DNA of 64,000 nt from Paenibacillus sp. V4I7 (GCF_030817275.1 NZ_JAUSZD010000002.1:8096501-8160500), one strand, 5' to 3'; shown: positions 36,801 to 45,134, counted from the first letter of the stretch. Program-made: numbers and translations. Notes: a model not told the origin generated them from the letters alone.

Positions 36801-38093
36801 TTATGATACTACGTTTAACCATAGGTACAGACCAATTAACGTGATTAACAAAGTTGGAATCGTAAGGATGATGCCTATTTTAAAATAGTACCCCCAGGTG
36901 ATTTTCACACCTTTTTTGGATAGGACATGGAGCCATAATAAAGTCGCCAGCGAGCCGATTGGGGTAATTTTAGGCCCTAAATCGGAACCGATGACATTGG
37001 CATAGATGAGAGCTTCACGAATGATTCCCTCTGTTTGAGTGCCCTGGATCGCTAGCGCATCAATCAGAACTGTCGGTAAGTTGTTCATAACCGAGGAAAG
37101 GATAGCGGCCAGGAAGCCCATCCCAATAGTGGCTGCAAATAAGCCTTGTCCAGAAATGGTTTCAATCAGTTCTCCAAGAGCATCCGTTAAGCCAGCATTT
37201 TTCAATCCATAAACAACCACGTACATGCCGATTGAAAAAATCACGACAGCCCATGGCGCGTCTTTGATGATCTTTTTGGTTTCAATCACTTTGCTTGATC
37301 GGGCAATCACTATGAAGTTAAGTGCAGCGGCACCAACAATGATGGAAACGGGGATTTTAATGAATCCACTGATTAAGTAAGCAACCAACAGGATGCCGAG
37401 AATCAGCCAAGATAAACGGAATAGCTTAATATCTTTAATCGCTTCGGATGGACGTTTAAGTTGAGTGACATCATAGTTTTGAGGAATGTCTTTTCTAAAA
37501 TAGAGAAACAGTACAAGCAAACTTGCACCTAATGCGAAAAGACTTGTAACAAACATTCGACTAGTATAAGTGACAAAATCAATACCGAAAAAGTCAGCCG
37601 ATACGATGTTCACCAAGTTGCTCACAACAAAGGGAAGGGATGTCGTGTCCGCGATAAAACCACTGGCCATAACGAACGGCAGAATCATTTTATCCGGGAA
37701 TTTCAAGGCGCGAACCATGGCCAGAACGATTGGCGTTAGAATCAGCGCGGCGCCGTCATTGGCGAAAAATGCGGCAACAGCGGCACCGAGCAGGATGACA
37801 TAGATGAACATGACCTTCCCGTTCCCTTTGGCAATGCGTGCCATATGTAGAGCCGACCATTCGAAGAATCCAATGTTGTCCAAAATGAGAGAGATCAGAA
37901 TAATCGCGACAAAAGCCAACGTCGCATTCCAAACAATGCCTGTTACAGTGACGACGTCATTCAGAGAAACAACCTGAAAGAGCAGCGCAAGAATGGCACC
38001 TGCTGATGCGGACCAGCCAATATTCAGCCCTCTAGGCTGCCAAATGACGAAGGTCAGCGTAAGTAAAAAGATGATAACTGCTAAATAAACCAT
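36801..38093 (-). CDS. arsB: Arsenite efflux permease ArsB
   Basis: A 430-residue integral membrane protein of the ArsB/NhaD ion-transporter superfamily with about 12 helices. Characteristic stretches are WNATLAFVAIILISLILDNIGFFEWSA, FFANDGAALILTPIVLA and VMNNLPTVLIDALAI near the C terminus. It exports arsenite or antimonite across the cytoplasmic membrane. It follows arsR and precedes arsC; no arsA ATPase gene is present, so it should act as a secondary carrier. Confidence 0.94.
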   Translation of the reverse strand: MVYLAVIIFLLTLTFVIWQPRGLNIGWSASAGAILALLFQVVSLNDVVTVTGIVWNATLAFVAIILISLILDNIGFFEWSALHMARIAKGNGKVMFIYVILLGAAVAAFFANDGAALILTPIVLAMVRALKFPDKMILPFVMASGFIADTTSLPFVVSNLVNIVSADFFGIDFVTYTSRMFVTSLFALGASLLVLFLYFRKDIPQNYDVTQLKRPSEAIKDIKLFRLSWLILGILLVAYLISGFIKIPVSIIVGAAALNFIVIARSSKVIETKKIIKDAPWAVVIFSIGMYVVVYGLKNAGLTDALGELIETISGQGLFAATIGMGFLAAILSSVMNNLPTVLIDALAIQGTQTEGIIREALIYANVIGSDLGPKITPIGSLATLLWLHVLSKKGVKITWGYYFKIGIILTIPTLLITLIGLYLWLNVVS

Positions 38094-38128
38094 GGATCCT
38101 CCTAAACCTCCTAATTAGTAAACATCTA

Positions 38129-38452
38129 CTAGTCGCAGCAATTGGGCTGCTCGCAAGACATGAGATCTACCTTTTCTTTTTGATAAGGCAAATGTTGAAA
38201 TAATTCGTGCAAATAAGGCTTATCGTCAATGTTTAACGAGTAATATACCCATTGCCCTCTCTTAGCTTCCTTAACCAAGCCGCCGTCCTTTAATTTCCGC
38301 ATATGTTGGCTCACATTAGGCTGGCTGGTATGCATGATTTCCACGATTTCGCACACGCAAAGCTCGCGTTCCTTAAGAAGCGAAAGAATCGTGAGCCGCA
38401 TTTTATCCCCCAACAGCTTGCAAACGTCCGCGATTTTATCTATTTCAACCAA
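38129..38452 (-). CDS. arsR: ArsR-family arsenic-responsive repressor
   Basis: A 107-residue winged-helix repressor. The As(III)-binding motif ELCVCE holds C32 and C34 at the start of the recognition region, followed by HTSQPNVSQHMRKLKDGGLV. A C-terminal Cys-rich tail (MSCEQPNCCD) could add ligands. The start is TTG 38452 with AAGGAG 10 bases upstream. It heads the ars operon and should repress it in the absence of arsenite. Confidence 0.95.
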   Translation of the reverse strand: MVEIDKIADVCKLLGDKMRLTILSLLKERELCVCEIVEIMHTSQPNVSQHMRKLKDGGLVKEAKRGQWVYYSLNIDDKPYLHELFQHLPYQKEKVDLMSCEQPNCCD

Positions 38453-38500
38453 AGATGCACGCTCCTTCGTAAGGCGTAAAGTACAAGAAATTTCATTGTC

Positions 38501-38554
38501 ATTTTCTCAATTACCTATGCATTTGTCAATGCTTATATAATTATTTAATTATAT
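38501..38554 (-). promoter_or_regulatory. ars operon promoter and candidate ArsR operator
   Basis: On the minus strand, TTGACA (38529-38524) and GAAAAT (38506-38501) are 17 bp apart. A 9-2-9 perfect inverted repeat, ATATAATTA-TT-TAATTATAT at 38535-38554, lies just upstream. Assignment as operator is by position. Confidence 0.5.
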
Positions 38555-38643
38555 GATGGATGAGGGTTTGCTGTTTATTTGAAGGTAGAAGGATGATTAG
38601 GATGCTTGTGAGTCTAGCTTTTATCGGCGTATTAAGAGCGAAA

Positions 38644-38829
38644 GTTGTACAGTGTACAACAATTTCTTTCGTTTCTTCTCATCAAGCTGTAGATGTTGTA
38701 TTTTGTACAACAATTCTATAAAGCCATATTCCATGCTATGGGGCTACTTTTAGCAGTAAATGGTGTATTTTATGCAACAATTCTGAGAATAACGCGGATT
38801 TGCTTGCTTATTGTTGTACAAAGTACAAC
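38644..38829. repeat. Hairpin array 3: four 17-bp palindromes of GTTGTAC/GTACAAC type
   Basis: 17-bp palindromes lie at 38644-38660 (GTTGTACAGTGTACAAC, perfect), 38695-38711, 38762-38778 (degenerate) and 38813-38829. Starts are 51, 67 and 51 bp apart, so two units of 118 bp each hold two palindromes. Three of the four are followed by the same AATT(C/T) flank. The region is the 499-bp gap between arsR and the ligase gene and contains no evident gene. Confidence 0.85.
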
Positions 38830-38951
38830 ATGTTTTTTTAGCGAACTTGGCTTGAAGTAAACATTGATCACCTTGGCAGCTAGTATTTTTGGTTTGTTCT
38901 ATTTCAATAATGGCAACAATGAAGAGAACATATCAAACATGGGAGAACCAC

Positions 38952-39899
38952 ATGGAACTTAAGCCTGTATTTCCTTTCGAGCCGATCAGCACGGAAAAGA
39001 TTCCAACATCAAGTAGCTGGGTGGCCCAGATAAAATGGGACGGCGTCAGAATGTTAACTTATTATGATGGAAATGAAGTTCGTTTAGTGAATCGCAGATG
39101 TAATGACCGTACCAAACAGTACCCCGAGCTGCTAGAAATAAAAACATATTGTTCGGCTTCTTCCGTCATTTTAGACGGGGAAATCATTGCATTTGATCAA
39201 AAGAAACCTGCCTTTCATGAGATTATGAAGAGGGAATCTTTACGAAAAAGCCAAAGTATTGATAGAGCCGTCACGCAGACGCCCATTACTTATATGATTT
39301 TTGATATCCTTATGTACAATGACAAGTGGGTCGTGGATAAGCCATTATCAGAGAGACAGAAGATCCTCCATGAAGTGATTACCCCCTTGCCCCAATTTCA
39401 ACTTACGCAAAACATTGCTGATGGCAACAAACTCTTCGATGTTATGAAGGAGCACGGCATGGAGGGGGTTGTGTGCAAGGATCTCAACAGTACTTATGCC
39501 ATTGGGGGAAAAGACAGCCGTTGGATGAAGAAGAAGATTTTTCGCGACCTATTTGCTGTGATTGGCGGGGTAACGACGAGGGCGGGAGTTGTCAATGCGA
39601 TATTGCTGGGGTTATACGATAAAGAAGGCCGTTTTATTTATATAGGTCACGCCGGTACAGGGAAACTAAGTAGGGAAGATTGGCGTCAATTGACGAAGCT
39701 CGTTGAACCGATGACGACGTCACAAAAGCCATTTATAAACGAGCCTGAACGGAGCAAAGAAGCCATTTGGACCCAACCCAAGTTAACGGCGAAAATCCAA
39801 TTTCTTGAATGGACTCCCCACGGAACGATGAGGCATCCCAGTATTCAAGCTTTCGTTCAAATGGATCTAGCGGATTGCACCTTCGCACAGAATATGTAG
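38952..39899 (+). CDS. ligD: ATP-dependent DNA ligase (LigD ligase domain)
   Basis: A 315-residue stand-alone ligase domain. The adenylated lysine is K28 in QIKWDGVRM. Other nucleotidyltransferase motifs are VNRRCNDRT, ILDGEIIAFD, TYMIFDILMYN, MEGVVCKD and SRWMKKKI, and a C-terminal OB-fold has YIGHAGTGK. It seals breaks in NHEJ with Ku. The start is ATG 38952 with GGGAG 6 bases upstream; the longer frame from 38889 lacks a ribosome site. It is convergent with Ku over a shared terminator. The polymerase domain is encoded at 23642-24526. Confidence 0.93.
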   Translation: MELKPVFPFEPISTEKIPTSSSWVAQIKWDGVRMLTYYDGNEVRLVNRRCNDRTKQYPELLEIKTYCSASSVILDGEIIAFDQKKPAFHEIMKRESLRKSQSIDRAVTQTPITYMIFDILMYNDKWVVDKPLSERQKILHEVITPLPQFQLTQNIADGNKLFDVMKEHGMEGVVCKDLNSTYAIGGKDSRWMKKKIFRDLFAVIGGVTTRAGVVNAILLGLYDKEGRFIYIGHAGTGKLSREDWRQLTKLVEPMTTSQKPFINEPERSKEAIWTQPKLTAKIQFLEWTPHGTMRHPSIQAFVQMDLADCTFAQNM

Positions 39900-39919
39900 A
39901 TGAAACAACAGAACAAAGC

Positions 39920-39960
39920 AAAAGCGCTAATCCTTGAATATCAAGAATCAGCGCTTTATT
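39920..39960. terminator. Bidirectional terminator between ligase and Ku genes
   Basis: AAAGCGCT at 39921-39928 and AGCGCTTT at 39950-39957 flank an inner CTTGA/TCAAG stem. Confidence 0.85.
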
Positions 39961-39976
39961 TGCGTCCTATTCACAT

Positions 39977-40846
39977 TCACGTTATCGGTTCTTTGACTTT
40001 TTTGGCTCTCGGTTTCGCTTTCGGCTTCTTGACCTCAGTGACACTGGCGTCCTCACCTAATGCTACTTTTCCATCCGTAGGTTTCGTGGCGTCGAGACTC
40101 GCCTGCAGCGCGGCCATGAGATCAATAACGCTCGTTTTCTGCAGCGTAGGGGCAGCTTGTACTTCTTCTCCAGCCACTTTATGCTCGATTGCTTCCAACA
40201 AACGGCCGCGGTACTCATCTTTATACTTTTCGGGTTCAAAAGGTGTCGATAGCTGGCTGATGAGCATCTTTGCCATTTCCATTTCACGCTCGTTCACGGT
40301 GACTTTCTCAGGAAGGTTGGGAACTTGAGAAATCGGACGAATCTCATCCGGGTAAAAAATAGTTTCCATAGCGAGGCAATTCTCAATAACTCGAATGGCG
40401 GCCAGTGAGCTTTTGGAACGGATCGAGATTTTGGCGATGCCGATTTTGCCGGTTTGACGCATGGAATCCAGCAGCAAATGATAGGCGCCAGCCCCTGTAT
40501 CTCCAGGCCCTAGATAGTAAGTCTTTTGAAAATAAACCGGATCAATATCTGTCAAGTTGACGAAATCCAGAATCTTGATCTCCTTATTCGCTTCACCCGA
40601 GATCGTTTCCAATTCATCCTTCTCAAAAATAACGAAACGTCCTGGTTCATACTCGTATCCTTTGGAAATTTCCTCCCACTCTACTTCCTTCTCACAAGTC
40701 TGGCATTTACGTACATAGGAGAGTGGTGTAATACAAGTTTTATGTATGTAACGCATGGAGATATCCTTATCTTCCGTAGCTGAAAACATTTTCACAGGCA
40801 CATGAACAAGTCCGAAGCTAATAGCACCTTTCCAAACCGTATGCAT
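39977..40846 (-). CDS. ku: Ku DNA end-binding protein
   Basis: A 289-residue bacterial Ku. It begins MHTVWKGAISFGLVHVPVKMF, a family hallmark, with a C-x-x-C in KCQTCEKEV, the core beta-barrel segments (FVIFEKDELE, FQKTYYLGPGDTGAGAYHLL) and a Lys/Pro-rich basic C-terminal tail (VKKPKAKPRAKKVKE) that aids DNA binding. As a homodimer it threads onto DNA ends and recruits the ligase encoded by the convergent neighbour. In Bacillus relatives Ku is expressed in spores; I saw no clear sigma-G promoter. Confidence 0.96.
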   Translation of the reverse strand: MHTVWKGAISFGLVHVPVKMFSATEDKDISMRYIHKTCITPLSYVRKCQTCEKEVEWEEISKGYEYEPGRFVIFEKDELETISGEANKEIKILDFVNLTDIDPVYFQKTYYLGPGDTGAGAYHLLLDSMRQTGKIGIAKISIRSKSSLAAIRVIENCLAMETIFYPDEIRPISQVPNLPEKVTVNEREMEMAKMLISQLSTPFEPEKYKDEYRGRLLEAIEHKVAGEEVQAAPTLQKTSVIDLMAALQASLDATKPTDGKVALGEDASVTEVKKPKAKPRAKKVKEPIT

Positions 40847-41006
40847 CTCGTGATTCCTCCTGGGTAATCGTGATTGTACTAGTATTCTCTTGATTTAATT
40901 CCTTTATACGGTAGGGATTTAAGAGAATGGATTGCCCCCTGAGTGGGTACGTTAAAAGCGAAAGTTGATTACCATGAAGCTAATCTAAGCTAAGGAGGGA
41001 TTACGG

Positions 41007-41192
41007 ATGGCACAAGATTCAAATGCATCCCAAGATACGATCAATGAAGGCAAAGATGATCATTTCATGGACATTGATCGCATGATTAATGAAGGCTTGG
41101 GAGGCGGTAACGTCACCATGCACAATGGATTGATCGAATCCACGACAACGGATACGATGGATCATCCGGAATCCGTATTGGATGAGCCATGA
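41007..41192 (+). CDS. Small acidic protein upstream of sspH, unknown function
   Basis: A 61-residue hydrophilic, acidic protein that I do not recognise as a named family. It has an excellent ribosome site (AAGGAGG, 8 bases before ATG 41007). It is rich in Asp, Asn, Thr and Met and has no membrane segment or cysteine. Its stop codon overlaps the start of the sspH gene by 4 bp (ATGA), so the two are translated together, which suggests expression in the forespore. Confidence 0.7.
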   Translation: MAQDSNASQDTINEGKDDHFMDIDRMINEGLGGGNVTMHNGLIESTTTDTMDHPESVLDEP

Positions 41193-41371
41193 ACATTCAT
41201 CGCGCTCAAGAAATTTTAGCCGCTGATGAGAAGATTCACGTCGAGTTAAATGGCCTCCCTGTCTGGATCGACAGTGTGGATTCCGGCAAAGCAGTTGCCA
41301 AAGTTCATGCAGAAGAAAACCCGGCAGATTCTCGGGTCGTGGCGGTTCAAGAGTTAGAAGAGGTCCTTTAG
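41189..41371 (+). CDS. sspH: H-type small acid-soluble spore protein
   Basis: A 60-residue protein matching SspH: it begins MNIHRAQEILAADEKI, has the central GLPVWIDSVD and ends with an AEENP...VAVQELEEV segment, all conserved with B. subtilis SspH. SspH is a minor spore-core protein made in the forespore. The start overlaps the stop of the upstream small gene, and a terminator follows. The position next to Ku and the ligase suggests a small spore-related neighbourhood. Confidence 0.9.
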   Translation: MNIHRAQEILAADEKIHVELNGLPVWIDSVDSGKAVAKVHAEENPADSRVVAVQELEEVL

Positions 41372-41389
41372 TGGATGTGAAAGAACAGC

Positions 41390-41426
41390 AAAGCCTGCTC
41401 CGAGTTATCTTGGGGCGGGCTTTTTC
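41390..41426 (+). terminator. Terminator after sspH
   Basis: AAGCCTGCTCC pairs with GGGGCGGGCTT (wobble and one mismatch) and is followed by TTT. Confidence 0.7.
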
Positions 41427-41497
41427 AATTACAGAGTTGATGTTGCCTACTAGCGAGGACTATAATAGGAGCAGCACGCGCAAACGGAAAGAAAGGG

Positions 41498-41989
41498 ATG
41501 AGATCACTGACTCAATCCACATTTACGTATAACTCCCAGCATGAGGAAGATACAGATAAATTAGGGAGATTGCTGGCCGCCTATTTGCAGCCTGGCACCG
41601 TCTTTACACTAGATGGCGATCTGGGTGCGGGAAAAACGAGGTTTTCGCAAGGCTTTGCCAGAGCGATGGGAATTACCGAAACCGTCAACTCGCCTACATT
41701 TACCATTATCAAAGAATACGAGGGAGCCGAGCTTCCTTTCTACCATATGGATATGTACCGCATTTCCCAAGAGGAAGCGGATGAACTAGGACTAGGCGAT
41801 TATTTTTATGGAGCGGGCGTTACGCTGATCGAATGGTCAAGCTTAATTGAAGATCTTTTGCCGCTAGAGAGATTAGCCATCACGATTGCCCAGAAGGATG
41901 ATCAAACCAGAGTATTTCACCTGACTCCGCACGGAGCCCCGTATCAGAGCTGGTGTGTACAAATGAAGGAGAACGGACATTTACAATGA
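41498..41989 (+). CDS. tsaE: tRNA t6A synthesis ATPase TsaE
   Basis: A 163-residue ATPase (B. subtilis YdiB) that works with TsaB and TsaD in making N6-threonylcarbamoyl-adenosine at position 37 of ANN-decoding tRNAs. The P-loop is LDGDLGAGKTRFSQG, with SPTFTIIKEY switch and the conserved FYHMDMYRI and LIEWSSL segments. The start is ATG 41498 after AAAGGG. It overlaps tsaB by 4 bp and begins the conserved tsaE-tsaB-rimI-tsaD group. Confidence 0.96.
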   Translation: MRSLTQSTFTYNSQHEEDTDKLGRLLAAYLQPGTVFTLDGDLGAGKTRFSQGFARAMGITETVNSPTFTIIKEYEGAELPFYHMDMYRISQEEADELGLGDYFYGAGVTLIEWSSLIEDLLPLERLAITIAQKDDQTRVFHLTPHGAPYQSWCVQMKENGHLQ

Positions 41990-42810
41990 TGACAGAACGG
42001 ACAATGAATGTAGGGCGATGCTTAGCCATCGATACCTCAACATCTGCAATGACAGTTGCTATTTTGGAAAATGGAAACATGTTGGGCGAGGTCAGCTCCT
42101 ACGCTGAACGGAATCACTCGATCGGGCTTCTTCCCCATATTCAAGAATTGCTTGCGAGTTTACATCTCAAACCCAAGGACCTTCAATCGGTTGCTGTAGG
42201 CCAGGGCCCCGGCTCTTATACAGGGGTTCGTATTGCTGTGTCTGTTGCCAAAACATTCGCATGGTCGTTAAGTCTGGATCTCATTGGTGTGTCCAGCTTA
42301 GAAGCAATGGCACTTGGCGGTGCTATGAAAGAGCAGAGCGCGACCGGAAATGGGCCGACTTGGGTGGTTCCGCTCATGGATGGCAGGCGTAAGCAGGCTT
42401 TCACAGCCGTCTATGCCTATGAGGGGGCTTCTCCGATAACAGCTAGTGGAGAGCTAGGGGCAAGCTGGCAAGAAGTTCTGCCTGATGGCATTCGAATCAT
42501 TGGAACTTGGACGGAGCAAATCATTCATTTAGCAGCATCTTCGCAAGGACAAAGGCCCCAAGAGATTCTGTTTGTGGGTGAAACCGAGGGCTTCAAGGCA
42601 GAGCTTGAACAATTCGCACAGGATTGGGACGGAGTCGTTCGTGTACGTTCCTATGGCATTGAAGCCGAATATATCGGGAGACTAGCCTATCCGAGGCTGG
42701 CTAAAGGGGAGAAGGCAGATGTACATACGTTTGTTCCCAATTACACTAGACTTCCGGAGGCCGAAGCAAATTTACTTGCCGGGATTAAGACGAAGAAAGG
42801 GGATCATTAA
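41986..42810 (+). CDS. tsaB: tRNA t6A synthesis protein TsaB
   Basis: A 274-residue ASKHA-fold protein (YdiC/YeaZ) that supports TsaD. The N-terminal CLAIDTSTSAMTVAIL and the VGQGPGSYTGVRI motif are diagnostic, and the C terminus has PNYTRLPEAE. The start is ATG 41986, overlapping the tsaE stop as ATGA; the second ATG three bases on is equally possible. It overlaps rimI by one base at its end, so translation is coupled through the group. Confidence 0.94.
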   Translation: MMTERTMNVGRCLAIDTSTSAMTVAILENGNMLGEVSSYAERNHSIGLLPHIQELLASLHLKPKDLQSVAVGQGPGSYTGVRIAVSVAKTFAWSLSLDLIGVSSLEAMALGGAMKEQSATGNGPTWVVPLMDGRRKQAFTAVYAYEGASPITASGELGASWQEVLPDGIRIIGTWTEQIIHLAASSQGQRPQEILFVGETEGFKAELEQFAQDWDGVVRVRSYGIEAEYIGRLAYPRLAKGEKADVHTFVPNYTRLPEAEANLLAGIKTKKGDH

Positions 42811-43316
42811 TGATGGAGCAGCGACAACCGCAAACAACCGAAAACTCGTTGGTGTTCCGTTCCATGCAAATGGAAGACATCCCTTTTATTTGTGAAATTG
42901 AGCAAGAAGCGTTCACGACGCCTTGGACAAAAGGTGCTTTTGAGAATGAATTAACGAACAATCAGTTCGCTCATTATATGATTATGGATATCGAAGGTGA
43001 GGTCGCCGGGTATGGCGGCATGTGGCTCATCATGGAGGAAGCGCATGTCACGAATGTGGCAGTTCGGAATACGTATAGAGGACGTAAATTGGGGGAACGT
43101 TTACTTCGGGAGCTGATGAAAACTGCTGCTTTCTTAGGGGCTATTCGGATGACACTTGAGGTTCGGGCCTCGAACAACGTTGCGCAAAATTTGTACGAAA
43201 AAGTCGGATTCCGCTCTGTTGGCGTACGTAGAGGATATTACACGGATAATCGCGAGGATGCTGTCATTATGTGGGCGGACTTGCCTAAGAGAAGAAAGGA
43301 TAGTCTCGGGGATTGA
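42810..43316 (+). CDS. rimI: Ribosomal protein S18 alanine N-acetyltransferase
   Basis: A 168-residue GNAT-fold acetyltransferase (YdiD). The acetyl-CoA site is visible as VTNVAVRNTYRGRKLGERLLREL, followed by LEVRASNNVAQNLYEKVGFRSVGVRRGYY, the classic RimI C-terminal half. In the family it acetylates the N terminus of S18. The start is ATG 42810 (or 42813), sharing a base with the tsaB stop. It lies between tsaB and tsaD, as in B. subtilis. Confidence 0.93.
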   Translation: MMEQRQPQTTENSLVFRSMQMEDIPFICEIEQEAFTTPWTKGAFENELTNNQFAHYMIMDIEGEVAGYGGMWLIMEEAHVTNVAVRNTYRGRKLGERLLRELMKTAAFLGAIRMTLEVRASNNVAQNLYEKVGFRSVGVRRGYYTDNREDAVIMWADLPKRRKDSLGD

Positions 43317-43329
43317 GGCTTTCGGATAG

Positions 43330-44433
43330 GTGACGAATTTGACTAGAGAAACAGGGCAAGAGATAGATACGGATGTGCAAAAAGGTAAAACAGGACAACA
43401 GCAGAAGGAAGTTCCCGTTACGAAGCCGGTTTATATTTTGGCCATTGAAACGAGCTGTGACGAAACCTCTGTAGCCATTGTCGAAAATGGTAAAATCATT
43501 CGGTCCAATGTGATTTCCAGCCAGATCGAAACGCACCAACGCTATGGCGGTGTGGTGCCGGAGGTGGCTTCCCGTAAGCATGTGGAGTCGATCACATGGA
43601 TGCTGGAGGAAGCCGTCGAGAAAGCGGGCGTAACGCTGCAGGAGCTGTCCGCGATAGCCGTAACCGAAGGACCCGGATTAATCGGGGCCCTGTTAGTGGG
43701 CGTCGTTGCGGGCAAAGCGCTAGCCTGTGCCTTAGACCTGCCGCTGATTGGTGTTCACCATATTGCGGGGCATATTTATGCGAATCAACTTGTGCATGAG
43801 CTCGAGTATCCGTTGATCTCGCTCGTTGTGTCCGGCGGACACACGGAGTTGATTCTCATGGAGGGGCCGGGCCAATTCCGCATCATCGGGCGAACGCGCG
43901 ATGATGCGGCTGGCGAGGCCTACGACAAAATCGCGCGGGCGATGGGCCTGCCTTACCCGGGCGGACCGCACGTAGATCGGCTTGCGCAGGAAGCCGAGTC
44001 CGAGATCAAGATGCCTCGCTCGTGGCTCGAGGCAGACTCTTACGACTTCAGCTTCAGCGGATTGAAATCCGCTGTGCTGAACGTCGTCAACCAAAGCAAG
44101 ATGCGCGGCGAGGCCGTTCAAGTCGCGCAGATTGCCAAGGGCTTCCAAGCCTCCGTCATCGACGTGCTTGTGGAGAAGGCTGACCGCGCCGTGCGTGAAT
44201 ACGGTGCGAAGCAGCTGCTGCTCGCGGGCGGTGTCGCCGCAAACAAAGGGCTGCGCAGCAGGCTCGCCGAGCGCTGCGAGCAGCTAAATGTGCCGCTGCT
44301 CGTGCCACCGCTCGGCCTCTGCACAGACAACGCTGCGATGATAGGCGCAGCCGCTTTCCTCAAGTGGGATAAGCAGGAATTCGACTCCATGGAACTGAAA
44401 GCAGAGCCTCAGCTCAAGCTTGAAGAGTGGTAA
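43330..44433 (+). CDS. tsaD: tRNA N6-adenosine threonylcarbamoyltransferase TsaD
   Basis: The catalytic subunit (Gcp/YdiE) that transfers threonylcarbamoyl to A37 of tRNA. The ASKHA fold begins LAIETSCDETSVAIV; the metal ligands are in GVHHIAGHIYAN; then SGGHTELI, GEAYDKIARAMGLPYPGGP, FSFSGLKSA and LAGGVAANKGLR. The start is uncertain: GTG 43330 (367 residues) or TTG 43339, which has AGGTG 6 bases upstream. Either gives an N-terminal extension of about 30 hydrophilic residues relative to the usual start. Base composition rises in the 3' half (about 43.9-44.35 kb). Confidence 0.96.
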   Translation: MTNLTRETGQEIDTDVQKGKTGQQQKEVPVTKPVYILAIETSCDETSVAIVENGKIIRSNVISSQIETHQRYGGVVPEVASRKHVESITWMLEEAVEKAGVTLQELSAIAVTEGPGLIGALLVGVVAGKALACALDLPLIGVHHIAGHIYANQLVHELEYPLISLVVSGGHTELILMEGPGQFRIIGRTRDDAAGEAYDKIARAMGLPYPGGPHVDRLAQEAESEIKMPRSWLEADSYDFSFSGLKSAVLNVVNQSKMRGEAVQVAQIAKGFQASVIDVLVEKADRAVREYGAKQLLLAGGVAANKGLRSRLAERCEQLNVPLLVPPLGLCTDNAAMIGAAAFLKWDKQEFDSMELKAEPQLKLEEW

Positions 44434-44464
44434 AGGCAATAAAATAAATTTTCTGACAACTGTA

Positions 44465-44493
44465 TTGACTTTGCCAAAGCTGCATATTATAAT
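44465..44493 (+). promoter_or_regulatory. Sigma-A promoter for the T-box/leuA transcript
   Basis: TTGACT (44465-44470) and a perfect TATAAT (44488-44493) are 17 bp apart, about 30-50 bp before the first T-box. No second promoter is obvious before the second T-box. Confidence 0.85.
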
Positions 44494-44509
44494 CACAATC
44501 AATACTTTC

Positions 44510-44779
44510 AAACGCAACGAACGGGATTAGTAAGGAACAGTAGTTTCGCTCAGAGAGCTGTGCGCTTGGTGAAAGCACAGACGAAACGGTACCTGAACTC
44601 GCCCGGGAGCGGTAAGACTGATAAGGATGCCAAGGATCCAGCACCCAAGTAGGTCTTGACGGTTGACCCCCGTGATCAGGTACATGAGTGGTTTCGAGTG
44701 TAACAGCTCGGATCAATTAGAGTGGTACCGCGGAAGGTTCAAGCCTGTCGTCTCTTTTATAGAGATGGCAGGCTTTTTT
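44510..44779 (+). promoter_or_regulatory. T-box riboswitch 1 (leucine, CUC specifier) upstream of leuA
   Basis: A complete T-box leader. The Stem I base has GATTAGTAAGGA; an S-turn CAGAGAG element and a GGTGAAA distal element follow. The presumed specifier is CTC at 44598-44600 in GAACTCGCC. The T-box core AGTGGTACCGCGG is at 44721-44733. The terminator has AAGCCTG...TCTCT and AGAGA...CAGGCTT arms (44741-44776) and a T run. Uncharged tRNA-Leu should pair with the specifier and the T-box bulge to favour the antiterminator. Confidence 0.92.
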
Positions 44780-44839
44780 GGTTGTTCTGAAACTTGAAGC
44801 GAACATGAACAAATGCGATGAAGGAACATGAACATATAA

Positions 44840-45134
44840 CAAACGCGATGAACAAGAGTAGTAAGGGCTCACTTGTACGGTACAGAAAGCTGCGGGTTGA
44901 TGCGACGCAGACCGTGAATGCCCCGAACTCGCTTGGAAGCGGTCATCCTGATCAGCTAGTTTTATGCTATTAGGGATGAACGGATGACCTCCGTGATCGG
45001 GTGATGTAGAGCAGCAGCTAGCTTTGCTGCACTATGTCTGAGGTGGGCTCCGTTGACTTGGAGCCAACAAGAGTGGTACCGCGCTGGGTGAAGACCCGTC
45101 GTCTCTTATGTGGAGATGACGGGTCTTTTTGTTG
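44840..45134 (+). promoter_or_regulatory. T-box riboswitch 2 (leucine, CUC specifier), in tandem before leuA
   Basis: A second full leader about 60 bp after the first. AGTAAGG is at 44848, the presumed specifier CTC at 44938-44940 in the same GAACTCGC context, the T-box core GAGTGGTACCGCG at 45071-45083, and a terminator of GACCCGTC...TCTC with GAGA...GACGGGTC and a T run ends at 45134. It precedes leuA by 159 bp. Both leaders point to leucine control, which matches the downstream gene. Confidence 0.92.

Noticed and set aside
44414..44716. Minus-strand 100-codon frame antisense to T-box 1
   Set aside because: The structured T-box leader explains the base pattern; there is no ribosome site or family match.
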